Part shown: in pieces, positions 40,446 through 49,033 of the stretch
Layout of the letters: every line of letters begins with the position of its first letter
Numbering within the stretch: position 1 is the stretch's first letter
Assembly: GCA_964384375.1 (NCBI GenBank)
Contig: CAYLLN010000026.1
Span: 1 to 64,000 of the forward strand
DNA length: 64,000 nucleotides
Direction of reading: 5' to 3'
Source: CAYLLN01 sp964384375
GTDB lineage: Bacteria; Planctomycetota; Planctomycetia; Pirellulales; Pirellulaceae
The notes under the pieces: generated by a model
Seen by the model: the letters and a program-made list of their open reading frames with translations, nothing else
What the model was told of the DNA's origin: nothing
The model's database searches: none
Translations under genes and position numbers: made by a program

Positions 40446-43400
40446 ATGTCCGCCGAAAGCAAATCCGCCTTCATTTCCCGCTTCGACGCGATCTGGGCGC
40501 AGGCCCGCCGCGTGCAACTGTCGCAGGCCCTCTGCTGGGCCGTGCTGACGGCCCTGGCCGGCGTCGCCTTGCTCGCCGCGGCCGACTACTGGCTCGAACT
40601 GCCGCTGGCATTGCGACTGGCGGCGATCGTCGCGATCGCCGTCGGCGCGGTCGCCGTCGCGACGCGTCTCGCCATGCAATCGGTCCGCCGGTGGAAGCGG
40701 CAGGCGACGGCCGCGGCCATCGAGCAAGTTTTCCCGCAACTCGGCCAGCGGATTCGCACGACCGTGCAATACGGCGAACTGTCGGAGGGGCAAATCGCCG
40801 AAGAGGGTGTGGCGACATCGCTCGTGACCGCACTGGAGGACGACACGATCGAGCGGGCCAATCCGCTGCCGCTCGATGCCGTCGTGCCGTGGAAGAGTCT
40901 TGCTTTGGCGTCGCTGCTGGCGGCAGCGGTCGGACTTGGCCTGGCGGGCTTGTCTGCATTCGACTGGCAATGGCGGGCCGCGGCCAAGCGGGCGTTTCTC
41001 GCCGATGATCCGTACACGGAAATTCGGGTCGAGCCGGGCGACCTCAAGGTGAAGGAAGGGGAATCGGCAACGATTCTCGTCAAGGTCGAGGGGCGGACCG
41101 GCGAGCACCTCACGTTTGTCTCGCGCCGCACCGACGACGCGGAAGCCTTGTGGCAGGAGGAGAAGATTCCGCTCGAAATGGCCAAGGACCAGGATCGACT
41201 GGCGACGGCCGAGATTCCGCTCAACCGCGTCCGGCATCCGCTGGAATACAAGCTCGCGGCGGGCTCGGCAGCTACCGGCACGTTCAAGGTCGAAGTGCTC
41301 TATCCGCTGAAGATCGTGAAGATCGAAACGGCGATCACACCGCCGGAGTACACGGGGCAGAAGGAAGGAATCTCGGAAGGGGGCAATATCACGGGGCTGG
41401 CCGGCTCAAAAGTGAAGCTGTCGATCGAGCTCGACCGGCCGGCGAGCGAAGCCTGGCTGGTCGTTACTCCCATCGCCACCAGGCAGCAGCCGCAGCCGGA
41501 AGCCAGCCAACTGCCGCTGGTGATCGAGGGGAACAAACTGGCCGCGCCGCTGGAGTTGAACCAGGACCTGACGTATGAAATCGTCGCGAAATCGGCCGAC
41601 GGCATGGAATTGCCCGAGAACAAATACCGGGTGCGCGTCCGGCAGGATGAGCCGCCGACCGTCTGGTTTGAGAGCCCGGCAGAAGCCCTGGAGGTGCATA
41701 CGCTGGCCGAACTGCTGATGCGGGTGCGCGTCAGCGACGATTATGGCCTCTCGCGGGCCGGCATCATGTTCGAAGTGAACAACGAGGAGGAGTATCCGCT
41801 TCTCGCGCACGATTTCGCCGAAGCGGCCAAGGAACTGCAGGAAACCGGCACGCTTTCGCCGCAGACGCGGGCGACGCTCGAAAAGGTGCTGCCGCTCGAG
41901 CATTTCGAGCTGACCCAGCAAGACAGCATCATGTACTACGCCTTTGCCGAGGACATTCGCCCCGGCACGGCCCAGCGGACCGAGAGCGACCTGCGATTCG
42001 TCGATATTCGTCCGTTCAAACGGGATTACGCCCTGCTCGATCCGCAAGACGGCATGAACATGCCCGGCAATCAGGGTCCGCAGCTCAAGACGCTGGAGGA
42101 ATTGATCGCACGGCAGCGATACGCCCTCAACCGCACGATCCAGATTCATCGGAAGGCGGAGCGGACCGGCGAGGCCGATCTGTCGGGAGTCGATTCGCTC
42201 GTGAAGTTCCAAGGCGAAGTGGCCAAGTTTACGCGCCAACTGGCAGAGGGGCTGGAAGCTCGCGGCATCGACGACACGGAACTGCTGTATCAGGCCGAAG
42301 CGTCGATGCTGCTGGCGACCGATTCGCTCGCCGCCGCGAAGTACGACACAGCCATCCTGCAAGATCGCGATGCGCTCAAGTATCTGATCGAGGGTCGTGA
42401 CCGGATTCGGATCCAGATTCAAAAGAACCCGAACCGGGCGCAGCTCGCGCAGTTGCGGCAGTTCGATCGCCTGCAACAGCAGAAACTCCGCCGGCCCAAG
42501 ACTGACGATCAGGAAGCTCAGGAAGTTGCCGAGCGGCTGGAGAAGCTGGCCGATCAGGAGGACTTCGTCTATGCGTCGATCGCCAGCTTGATGAATCCCG
42601 GCGGCAAGTTGCCTCCGATACAGCAGCCGATGGAAGGTGCCAGCGGCAGTTCGGACCAGCCGATGCCGATGAACGAATCGAAACCCGGCGAAGGAAGCAA
42701 GGCAGGCGAGCCAATTCCAACGGAGCCGATGCCCGGCGAAGGGGACAAACCCGAAGGCGAGAAGCCGATGACTGGCGAGCAACCTGGCGATAAGGGAGGC
42801 AATGAAGCGGGGGACAAATCGGACAATACCGGTTTGGACAAAGAGCCCGCCGCTCCGCCGAAGCAGCCCACACGCGAAGAACTCGAAGACCAACAGCTCG
42901 ATATTGCGGCTGAAGCGAAGGAGATCGAGAAAACTCTGAACGGCCTGAACGGCGTGACGGAACTCGCCAAGGAGAGAATGACCGCGGTGAACAAGCTCAC
43001 CGACGAGGCCGCCAATGCATTGGGTAATGGCAAACTCGACGAGGCGCAAAGCGCGATCGGCGCGGCCCGCGAGCAGTTCCGCGAACTGGCCGGTCAGGTG
43101 CGGGCCATTCTCGCCGACGAACAGGCCGAGCGGATTGCTGCCGCCCAGCAAATGGCGGCTGAGCTGGCTCGCCAGCAGCAGGACTTTGCCGATCGTCTGG
43201 CCAAGAACGAAGGTCAGGGAGGCATGGCTCAGCCGGAGCAGAAGCCGATGGAAAATCGCCCGGGCATCGGTGGAGATAAGCCAGGCGAACAGGACGACAA
43301 GATTCCGGGCCTGGGCAACGCCGCTCGGCAGATTGCCGAGAAGGCGCAAACGCTGGCCGACGTGCTCGCCGGTGCGGCTCGTCCCGATACGCCGGCCGAC

Positions 43401-44069
43401 GAAGCGACTGCGAAGAAGGTCGCGGAACTCGCCAGTTCCATGAAACTGCCCGATGTGACCGACCGGCTGCAGAATCTGCCCGGCCAGGTCACCGAGGGAA
43501 AGATGGAGGACGCCAAGGCGAACGTCGGCGATGCAGCCGAGCGGCTGGAAGCGGCTGCCGAGCAGCTTGGTGCTTTGCATCGCTCGATCGTCGCCCCTCA
43601 GGTCGATGAGCTGGCCAAGACCGAAGCCCAGCTCAGCCGGCTAGAACAGCAGCTCGACGAGCTCGAAGCGGCGGCCCAAATCACCGGCTGGCACATGGAT
43701 GCCGAGAAGCTGCTCGACGAGCTCGAAAACAAAGGAATCTCCGAGGAGCAGATCAAGCAGTTCCTGGAAGAGATGAAGCAGGCGGGTTGGGGACCGGAGG
43801 TTCGCGGCCGTGGCTGGCAGTGGAATCGGACCGAGGGTGGTTTCTATCAAGCGCCGGGTGGATACCGCGTGCATCTCTCGCGGCTGCTCACATCGGTGCG
43901 CGGTAGGATGCAGGAGCTGATGTTGGGGGATCTGGCCAGCAATCGGGACGAGGTGATTCCGCCGCAGTATCAGGAACTCGTCGATCGGTACTACCAAGTG
44001 CTGGCGACGCAGGGGAAGGAATCGCTCAAGGCCAAGCCGGTCGCTCCGAATGATCGGACGGAGAAATAG
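40446..44069 (+). CDS. Large membrane-anchored coiled-coil protein of the MoxR/VWA cluster (DUF4175-like)
   Basis: The 1207-aa protein has two adjoining N-terminal helices (residues about 28-72) and a third near 160-175, a beta-rich extracytoplasmic part (VKEGESATILVKVEG), and repeated helical coiled-coil regions. A low-complexity linker rich in Pro, Gly, Glu and Lys (about residues 720-810, units such as PMPGEGDKPEGEKPMTGEQP) precedes further coiled coils and a C-terminal domain (GWQWNRTEGGFYQAPGGYR). DUF4175-type proteins occupy this place in MoxR clusters of other phyla. It is probably a periplasmic scaffold; inference. Confidence 0.78.
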   Translation: MSAESKSAFISRFDAIWAQARRVQLSQALCWAVLTALAGVALLAAADYWLELPLALRLAAIVAIAVGAVAVATRLAMQSVRRWKRQATAAAIEQVFPQLGQRIRTTVQYGELSEGQIAEEGVATSLVTALEDDTIERANPLPLDAVVPWKSLALASLLAAAVGLGLAGLSAFDWQWRAAAKRAFLADDPYTEIRVEPGDLKVKEGESATILVKVEGRTGEHLTFVSRRTDDAEALWQEEKIPLEMAKDQDRLATAEIPLNRVRHPLEYKLAAGSAATGTFKVEVLYPLKIVKIETAITPPEYTGQKEGISEGGNITGLAGSKVKLSIELDRPASEAWLVVTPIATRQQPQPEASQLPLVIEGNKLAAPLELNQDLTYEIVAKSADGMELPENKYRVRVRQDEPPTVWFESPAEALEVHTLAELLMRVRVSDDYGLSRAGIMFEVNNEEEYPLLAHDFAEAAKELQETGTLSPQTRATLEKVLPLEHFELTQQDSIMYYAFAEDIRPGTAQRTESDLRFVDIRPFKRDYALLDPQDGMNMPGNQGPQLKTLEELIARQRYALNRTIQIHRKAERTGEADLSGVDSLVKFQGEVAKFTRQLAEGLEARGIDDTELLYQAEASMLLATDSLAAAKYDTAILQDRDALKYLIEGRDRIRIQIQKNPNRAQLAQLRQFDRLQQQKLRRPKTDDQEAQEVAERLEKLADQEDFVYASIASLMNPGGKLPPIQQPMEGASGSSDQPMPMNESKPGEGSKAGEPIPTEPMPGEGDKPEGEKPMTGEQPGDKGGNEAGDKSDNTGLDKEPAAPPKQPTREELEDQQLDIAAEAKEIEKTLNGLNGVTELAKERMTAVNKLTDEAANALGNGKLDEAQSAIGAAREQFRELAGQVRAILADEQAERIAAAQQMAAELARQQQDFADRLAKNEGQGGMAQPEQKPMENRPGIGGDKPGEQDDKIPGLGNAARQIAEKAQTLADVLAGAARPDTPADEATAKKVAELASSMKLPDVTDRLQNLPGQVTEGKMEDAKANVGDAAERLEAAAEQLGALHRSIVAPQVDELAKTEAQLSRLEQQLDELEAAAQITGWHMDAEKLLDELENKGISEEQIKQFLEEMKQAGWGPEVRGRGWQWNRTEGGFYQAPGGYRVHLSRLLTSVRGRMQELMLGDLASNRDEVIPPQYQELVDRYYQVLATQGKESLKAKPVAPNDRTEK

Positions 44070-44072
44070 AGG

Positions 44073-44924
44073 ATGTACTCGTTCGTTGTCGTTTTATGTT
44101 TGATCGGCCAGGCCGATGCTCGCGAGAGGAGCACTCGGGAGGGCGCTCTTGCCGAGCCGGCCGGCGGTCCGCTTGAATATCTCCGCGGCCACTACCGCGA
44201 AGACGCGGAGAAATACGCCTTCCACGCCGATGCGGATCGCAAGATCGAACTCAAGCTCATCGAGAAACCGATCATGCGCTGGTCGAGCGACGACGACTGG
44301 TCGGGGGACGTGTTCCTCTGGGCACACGACGGTCGTCCCGGTGTCGTCGGCTGCTTGCTCTCCGGTCCTAGCGGTGAAACGAATCGGATCGCCTTTCATG
44401 AGTTTCACCTACTGGCGGAAAAACCAATTGCACCAGCGGAACTCAAGACGCACAAACAGTGGCAGCCGGAGGATGGGCTGTCGCGAATTGCCATCGAAGG
44501 AGCACCCGCTCCCGCGGAAACCGCGACCGGTCGCCTCACGCAGATGCGGCAATTGGCCCGCGAATTCACGGCGCACATGAAAGCTGACAGCGACTGGGAA
44601 CTGCGCCTTTTGCCTCAGCCGCTCTATCGCTACGGCGAATCGAAGGAGGGGGAGAAGGCGAGCGTCGTCGATGGCGCACTCTTCACCTGGGTGTGGACGA
44701 AGGGGACCGATCCCGAAGTCATCCTATTACTCGAATGCCGGCGCACCAACGAAGGGATGGCGTGGCACTTCGCACCGGTCCGCTTCTCGAACCGTCCGGT
44801 CTGGCTCACTCGCGACGGCAAGGAAGTGTGGCGAGTGGAAAGCCACAGCGAACCCGCAGGCGGAGTGACGAGCGACGTCTATACGACTGCGTATGCCCGC
44901 ACATTTCCCAAGGATAATCCGTAG
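44073..44924 (+). CDS. Secreted GTDPE-family paralogue 3
   Basis: The 283-aa protein has a short leader (SFVVVLCLIGQADA). Family blocks are RWSSDDDWSGDVFLW, DGRPGVVGCLL, HEFHLLAEKP, QMRQLAREFTAH, WELRLLPQPLYRYGE, VDGALFTWVWTKGTDPEVIL and KEVWRVES. It starts 3 bp after the stop of the 1207-aa gene (AGAGGATG), consistent with coupled translation. It lies closest in sequence to paralogues 8 and 9. Confidence 0.8.
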   Translation: MYSFVVVLCLIGQADARERSTREGALAEPAGGPLEYLRGHYREDAEKYAFHADADRKIELKLIEKPIMRWSSDDDWSGDVFLWAHDGRPGVVGCLLSGPSGETNRIAFHEFHLLAEKPIAPAELKTHKQWQPEDGLSRIAIEGAPAPAETATGRLTQMRQLAREFTAHMKADSDWELRLLPQPLYRYGESKEGEKASVVDGALFTWVWTKGTDPEVILLLECRRTNEGMAWHFAPVRFSNRPVWLTRDGKEVWRVESHSEPAGGVTSDVYTTAYARTFPKDNP

Positions 44925-44943
44925 CGCAGGCCTTCCGCCTGCG
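44925..44943. repeat. Hairpin CGCAGGC-CTTCC-GCCTGCG
   Basis: A perfect 7-bp stem with a 5-nt loop starts at the stop of paralogue 3 and ends 10 bp before the next start codon. It belongs with the other small dispersed palindromes. Confidence 0.65.
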
Positions 44944-44953
44944 ACCCAAAGAT

Positions 44954-47605
44954 ATGCTCCTGGCCGATTCCATCACCCAGTTCCTTCCGCCGCTGACCCC
45001 CGGTCAAGCGCTCGCGCTGGCTGCTGCCGCGGCTGGAGTGACACTCCTGGCCAGTTGGCTGCTCGGGCCGCCAAACCCCGTTGCGCGGCACTGGGGCTTG
45101 GCGAGCTTGCGGGCAACAATCATCGGCCTCGTGGTGCTTGTGCTAGCCAATCCAGTGATGGTCGATGAACTTCCTGGACCGGTAAAGCGGCCGGAAGTGT
45201 TCTACTTGCTCGATGCTTCGGCCAGCATGCAGATGGGGAATCCCCGCTCGCGCTGGGACGAATCGCTGGCGATGATTCGGGCTGCCGACCAACAAGCGGG
45301 CGATTCCCCCGCCGTGGTCAAGCCGTTTCGCTTCGGTCAGCGCTTGGCAGCGATCGACCAGCCACAGCAAGTGGGAATCGGTTCGGCTGCCGCTCCGGCG
45401 CTCAAGGTCACCGCCGCATCGGCCAACGCCTCCGAAGGAGCGGGCAAGAATAAGCGACCGATCCAGCCGCTCGATGGCGACACTCGCCTGCAATCGGCAC
45501 TGCGACAGATCAGCAGTCGCTTCAGCCGCGTGCCGCCGCAGGGAATCGTCGTCTTTTCGGACGGCCGCGTGCATGACGAAACGGGCCTGGAGCAAATCGC
45601 GGCCGGCTTTGCGAAACTGAAAGTGCCGATTCACGTCGTTCCGGTTGGCGACACAGCCCGGGGTGGCGACGTGGCGATCGCCGCAGTGGTCGCGCCGCCT
45701 CGCGTCCGCAAATTCACAGAGGTCGAGGTGCAGGTCTTCGTCCGCAGCTTCGGCTACGAGGGGAAGCGAAGCGAGGTGCAGTTGCTCGAAATCGACCAGA
45801 ACAAGGAAACACGCAAGCTCGCCAGCATGCCCATCACACTGCAATCGGGGTATCAGTCGGTCAGCCTGCTCTTTCGCACCGATCTGGCGACGCGGAAGCT
45901 GCGGGTCGCTATTCCGGCGCTCGCGGATGAAGTCTCGGACAAGAACAACCGGCTCGACACGGAGATGCAGATCGACCGGACGAAGATTCGCGTCCTCTAC
46001 GTCGAAGGGAGTTCGCAGCCGGTGCAGCAGATGCGAGTTGGCGACCGCTATCAGTTCCGGGGACCATTCAGCGACTTGAAGCAGGCCCTGACCGAGGACG
46101 AGGACATCGAATGCGTCGTGCTCGCAGCGCCGGGTGGAGTTGGACCCTTGAGCCGCATTGCGGAGTATGCCCAGGTGGATGGCGTTCGCGGCTTTCCGAC
46201 GACTGTTGCGGAGCTTGCCGCGTTTGATGCGATCATTCTGAGCGACATTGCGGCTGAGGCGTTTACGGAAAAACAACTGCAATGGATCGACGAGTGGATC
46301 GGCCAGCGTGGCGGCGGGTTGTGCATGGTCGGCGGCGAGCACAGCTTCGCCTCCGGCGGCTGGGACCAGACGCCGCTGGCCGCGATGCTGCCGGTCGAGA
46401 TGCTGCCTGGCGGAGCCGATTGGGTTCCCGGCGAGTCGATTCAGGTCGCGGCCGAACTGCCGCCGACACCGCATCCACTTTGGAACCTGGTTGCCGACGA
46501 AAAGCAGAACCGCTCGATCGCGGCTGGCTTTCCACAGGTGATCGGCGTCAATCGGTGGGCCGGAGCGCGGCCGAACCTGACGACGGTGCTTGCGACAACG
46601 AGCGTCGCCGGGGTTCCCGTAGCGGCGACTCCAACAGTTGAACCGTTTTCGCTCCGCAGCATCGCCAATGTGTTTCAAGGGATCAATCCGCCGGCTCCAA
46701 AAGCGGCAGCCACGCCCGCCACAGCTGGAGATCCGAGCAAGATGCCGGCGATTGTCGCCGGCCGCTACGGCCGCGGACGGACGCTGGCCCTGGCGATTCC
46801 GATCACCTCGCCCAGCGCCGACGAGCTCGTGCAGAAATGGGGCATCAGCGACAACCGCTACTACGGCAAATTCGCCCGCAACCTCGTCTATTGGCTCACG
46901 GAGACGTCGGCGATTGGCCGCCGCCGCCTCGTTGCCTCGGCCGACAAGCGGTTCTATCGCCCTGGCGAAACGATCACCGTGCAGGCGGCGACGTATGACG
47001 AAAGCGCCGCTCCGACGCGGAACTATCGCGTGACCGCGATGGTCGAGCCGCAAGATGCCGGCTCATCGGACAACGACTCCGACAACTCGCCGCTGAAGTG
47101 GCCCGTGGGCCGCCCTCGCGAGAGCGGCGAATCGGGCCAGTACATCATCTGGGGCGAAGAGTTCGAGCTGCCGCTCGGTTCGCCAACGGCTGGTGGAGGA
47201 TCTGTCAGTGGAAAAGACGTGCCACTGCATTCGCTGCCGGTGCAATTGGCCGATTCGCTTTCCAGCGGCACATCGAGCCAGTCGATGCGGATCGAGCTGA
47301 CCGCCTGGGAAGACCAGACGCAGGTCGATAGCACGTCGCTCGACATTCAGGTGCTGCACGATCCGTTCGAGCAGCAGAACCCGTTTCCAAATCACGATCT
47401 GCTCAAACGCGTGGCCTCGGCCTCGGGTGGCAAGCTGATCCAAACGCCAGATGAACTGGCCCACGTGCTTAAGGACGTGCCCGTCAGTGTCGGCCCGCCG
47501 ATCGTGAAGCGCTCGCCCCTTTGGAGCGGCTGGTGGATGTGGGGGCTGATCGTGGGTCTGCTCACCATCGAATGGTGCTGGCGACGCAGGTTGGGGTTGG
47601 CATAG
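44954..47605 (+). CDS. VWA/GATase-like membrane protein (aerotolerance type)
   Basis: The 883-aa protein has two N-terminal membrane helices (residues about 15-38 and 55-72), a VWA domain with LLDASASMQMG and GIVVFSDGRVHDE, a ThuA/GATase-like domain (FDAIILSDIAAEAFTEKQLQ, then GQRGGGLCMVGGEHSF), and a C-terminal membrane helix (SGWWMWGLIVGLLTIEW). Planctomycete proteins of this kind are the second VWA component of the MoxR cluster. The first Asp-x-Ser-x-Ser MIDAS motif is intact, so it may bind a divalent metal. Confidence 0.85.
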   Translation: MLLADSITQFLPPLTPGQALALAAAAAGVTLLASWLLGPPNPVARHWGLASLRATIIGLVVLVLANPVMVDELPGPVKRPEVFYLLDASASMQMGNPRSRWDESLAMIRAADQQAGDSPAVVKPFRFGQRLAAIDQPQQVGIGSAAAPALKVTAASANASEGAGKNKRPIQPLDGDTRLQSALRQISSRFSRVPPQGIVVFSDGRVHDETGLEQIAAGFAKLKVPIHVVPVGDTARGGDVAIAAVVAPPRVRKFTEVEVQVFVRSFGYEGKRSEVQLLEIDQNKETRKLASMPITLQSGYQSVSLLFRTDLATRKLRVAIPALADEVSDKNNRLDTEMQIDRTKIRVLYVEGSSQPVQQMRVGDRYQFRGPFSDLKQALTEDEDIECVVLAAPGGVGPLSRIAEYAQVDGVRGFPTTVAELAAFDAIILSDIAAEAFTEKQLQWIDEWIGQRGGGLCMVGGEHSFASGGWDQTPLAAMLPVEMLPGGADWVPGESIQVAAELPPTPHPLWNLVADEKQNRSIAAGFPQVIGVNRWAGARPNLTTVLATTSVAGVPVAATPTVEPFSLRSIANVFQGINPPAPKAAATPATAGDPSKMPAIVAGRYGRGRTLALAIPITSPSADELVQKWGISDNRYYGKFARNLVYWLTETSAIGRRRLVASADKRFYRPGETITVQAATYDESAAPTRNYRVTAMVEPQDAGSSDNDSDNSPLKWPVGRPRESGESGQYIIWGEEFELPLGSPTAGGGSVSGKDVPLHSLPVQLADSLSSGTSSQSMRIELTAWEDQTQVDSTSLDIQVLHDPFEQQNPFPNHDLLKRVASASGGKLIQTPDELAHVLKDVPVSVGPPIVKRSPLWSGWWMWGLIVGLLTIEWCWRRRLGLA

Positions 47606-47622
47606 TTCGGAAAGGACAAACC

Positions 47623-48483
47623 ATGAAACTTCAACGGAGCTTGTTCTGGATCGCGTCGCTAACGACGCTCTGGATTACGGTTGCCGCAATAGCCCAAGAG
47701 ACTGTACCACCCGCGGAAGAATCCCAGCCGTCTGACCAGCAAGCCCGCCTTCGCGCCGCCGAAGAGCACATGACGAGAGTCGACGTGGAACTGGGTCGCA
47801 AAGACGTGAAGCGAATTGAGCGGCCCCTGCTTATTTTTGGCGATTCGGCCCGCGACAACGGCGACGGCACACTCTGGGCCTGGGGCGAAGGTGGCCGGCC
47901 GCTTGTCGCGATCGAGTCGTACTTCAACACCAAGACTGGCGGACAGCGGATCAACGCGATCACGCTCATCAGCAACGATCTGGTAGTCGCCAAAACGCCG
48001 ACCGCGTCCAGCACCCTCTGGCAGCCAAAGCAGGCACAGATCAAGCCGGTTCCCTTCCCGGACGCGTCGCCGCCCGATGCAAAGCAAACCGTCCGCACGC
48101 GGCAGCTCAAGGAATTGGCCCGGCGGATCGCGGCTCACGAATTTTGGGACCCCGACAATTCCCGCTATGAGCTGCGTCTCCTTGTGCAGCCGGTGCATCG
48201 GTATTCCGATCCAGAAGCGCAGATTCAGGACGGGGCGATCTTCGTGTTGGCCCACGGGACGAACCCTGAGGTGCTGGTCCTGATCGAGGCGCTGGGCGAA
48301 TCGATCGACAGGGCCCGCTGGCACTATAGCTTCGCCCGCTGCGGCAGTGCGGAGATGCACGTGGCGATCGACGGCAAGGAAGTTTGGACCGTCGGCCGCA
48401 CACCTGGCGTCGTCGGCAAGCCGACCGATCCGTATTGGCTGTTTGTGTCTTCGCCGGAACGCCCACTGGAGCCGAAAGAATAA
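47623..48483 (+). CDS. Secreted GTDPE-family paralogue 4
   Basis: The 286-aa protein has a signal peptide (ending VAAIAQE). Family blocks include GDGTLWAWGEGGRPLVAIE, LWQPKQAQIKPVPFPDA, RQLKELARRIAAH, YELRLLVQPVHRYS, DGAIFVLAHGTNPEVLVLIE and KEVWTVGR. AAAGGA precedes the ATG at 47623. It ends 71 bp before blaI, with the blaI promoter in between. Confidence 0.8.
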   Translation: MKLQRSLFWIASLTTLWITVAAIAQETVPPAEESQPSDQQARLRAAEEHMTRVDVELGRKDVKRIERPLLIFGDSARDNGDGTLWAWGEGGRPLVAIESYFNTKTGGQRINAITLISNDLVVAKTPTASSTLWQPKQAQIKPVPFPDASPPDAKQTVRTRQLKELARRIAAHEFWDPDNSRYELRLLVQPVHRYSDPEAQIQDGAIFVLAHGTNPEVLVLIEALGESIDRARWHYSFARCGSAEMHVAIDGKEVWTVGRTPGVVGKPTDPYWLFVSSPERPLEPKE

Positions 48484-48494
48484 TGACCGAAGGC

Positions 48495-48523
48495 TTGCAT
48501 TCCAGACAGATTGTCTTTATCAT
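48495..48523 (+). promoter_or_regulatory. blaI promoter with operator-like palindrome
   Basis: TTGCAT (48495-48500), 17 nt, TATCAT (48518-48523). The palindrome AGACA-GAT-TGTCT (48504-48516) is centred in the spacer. BlaI/MecI proteins classically bind ACA..TGT-type dyads in their own promoters, so autoregulation is likely. The arrangement matches the promoter at 29663-29691. Confidence 0.75.
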
Positions 48524-48554
48524 GCCGCCTTGAGCACACAGGAAAGGCTCTCGC

Positions 48555-48959
48555 ATGCCCCGTATTCCGCAAGACGTTACCGACGCCGAACTCGCGATTC
48601 TGGAGTTGCTCTGGGATCAGGGGCCGACCAGCGTCCGCCATCTGGCGGAACAGCTTTATCAAAAATCGTCCGCTTCTCAGCATGCCACCGTGCAAAAGCT
48701 GCTAGAGCGGCTGGAGGCGAAGGGGTGCGTTCGCCGCGACCGCGGCACGTGGCCGCATACGTTCGCCGCTGCCATCGAACGGAGCGACCTGATTGGCCGG
48801 CAACTGCAGCAAACGGCCGACAAGCTCGCGGGCGGGTCGTTGCAGCCGCTGCTGACGCATTTGGTGAAAACCGGGCGGCTCTCCGCCGAGGATCGGCAGT
48901 CGCTCCGGTCGCTTTTGGACGAATTGACTCAGGAAGGGAAGAAACCGGCCAAGAAATAG
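48555..48959 (+). CDS. BlaI/MecI-family transcriptional repressor
   Basis: The 134-aa winged-helix protein has the BlaI signature VTDAELAILELLWDQGPTSV, followed by HATVQKLLERLEAKGCVRRD and a C-terminal dimerisation helix. In BlaI-BlaR1 systems the repressor is inactivated by proteolysis after the membrane metallopeptidase is triggered. That peptidase is encoded 74 bp downstream. AGGAAAGG precedes the ATG. Targets are probably its own promoter and the DUF1549/paralogue 0 region. Confidence 0.92.
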   Translation: MPRIPQDVTDAELAILELLWDQGPTSVRHLAEQLYQKSSASQHATVQKLLERLEAKGCVRRDRGTWPHTFAAAIERSDLIGRQLQQTADKLAGGSLQPLLTHLVKTGRLSAEDRQSLRSLLDELTQEGKKPAKK

Positions 48960-49033
48960 AGAGCCGTGGCGAATTAACAACCGTCATATTCTGGCACAAA
49001 CTGTCCCGGCAAGTTCGCGACCGGAGAACCGCC

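Noticed and set aside
41406..43580. 724-codon minus-strand ORF
   Set aside because: Antisense to the 1207-aa scaffold gene; its sequence is low-complexity with no motif, as expected from codon bias.
45143..47053. 636-codon minus-strand ORF
   Set aside because: Antisense to the VWA/GATase-like gene, which has membrane helices and MIDAS residues in its own frame.
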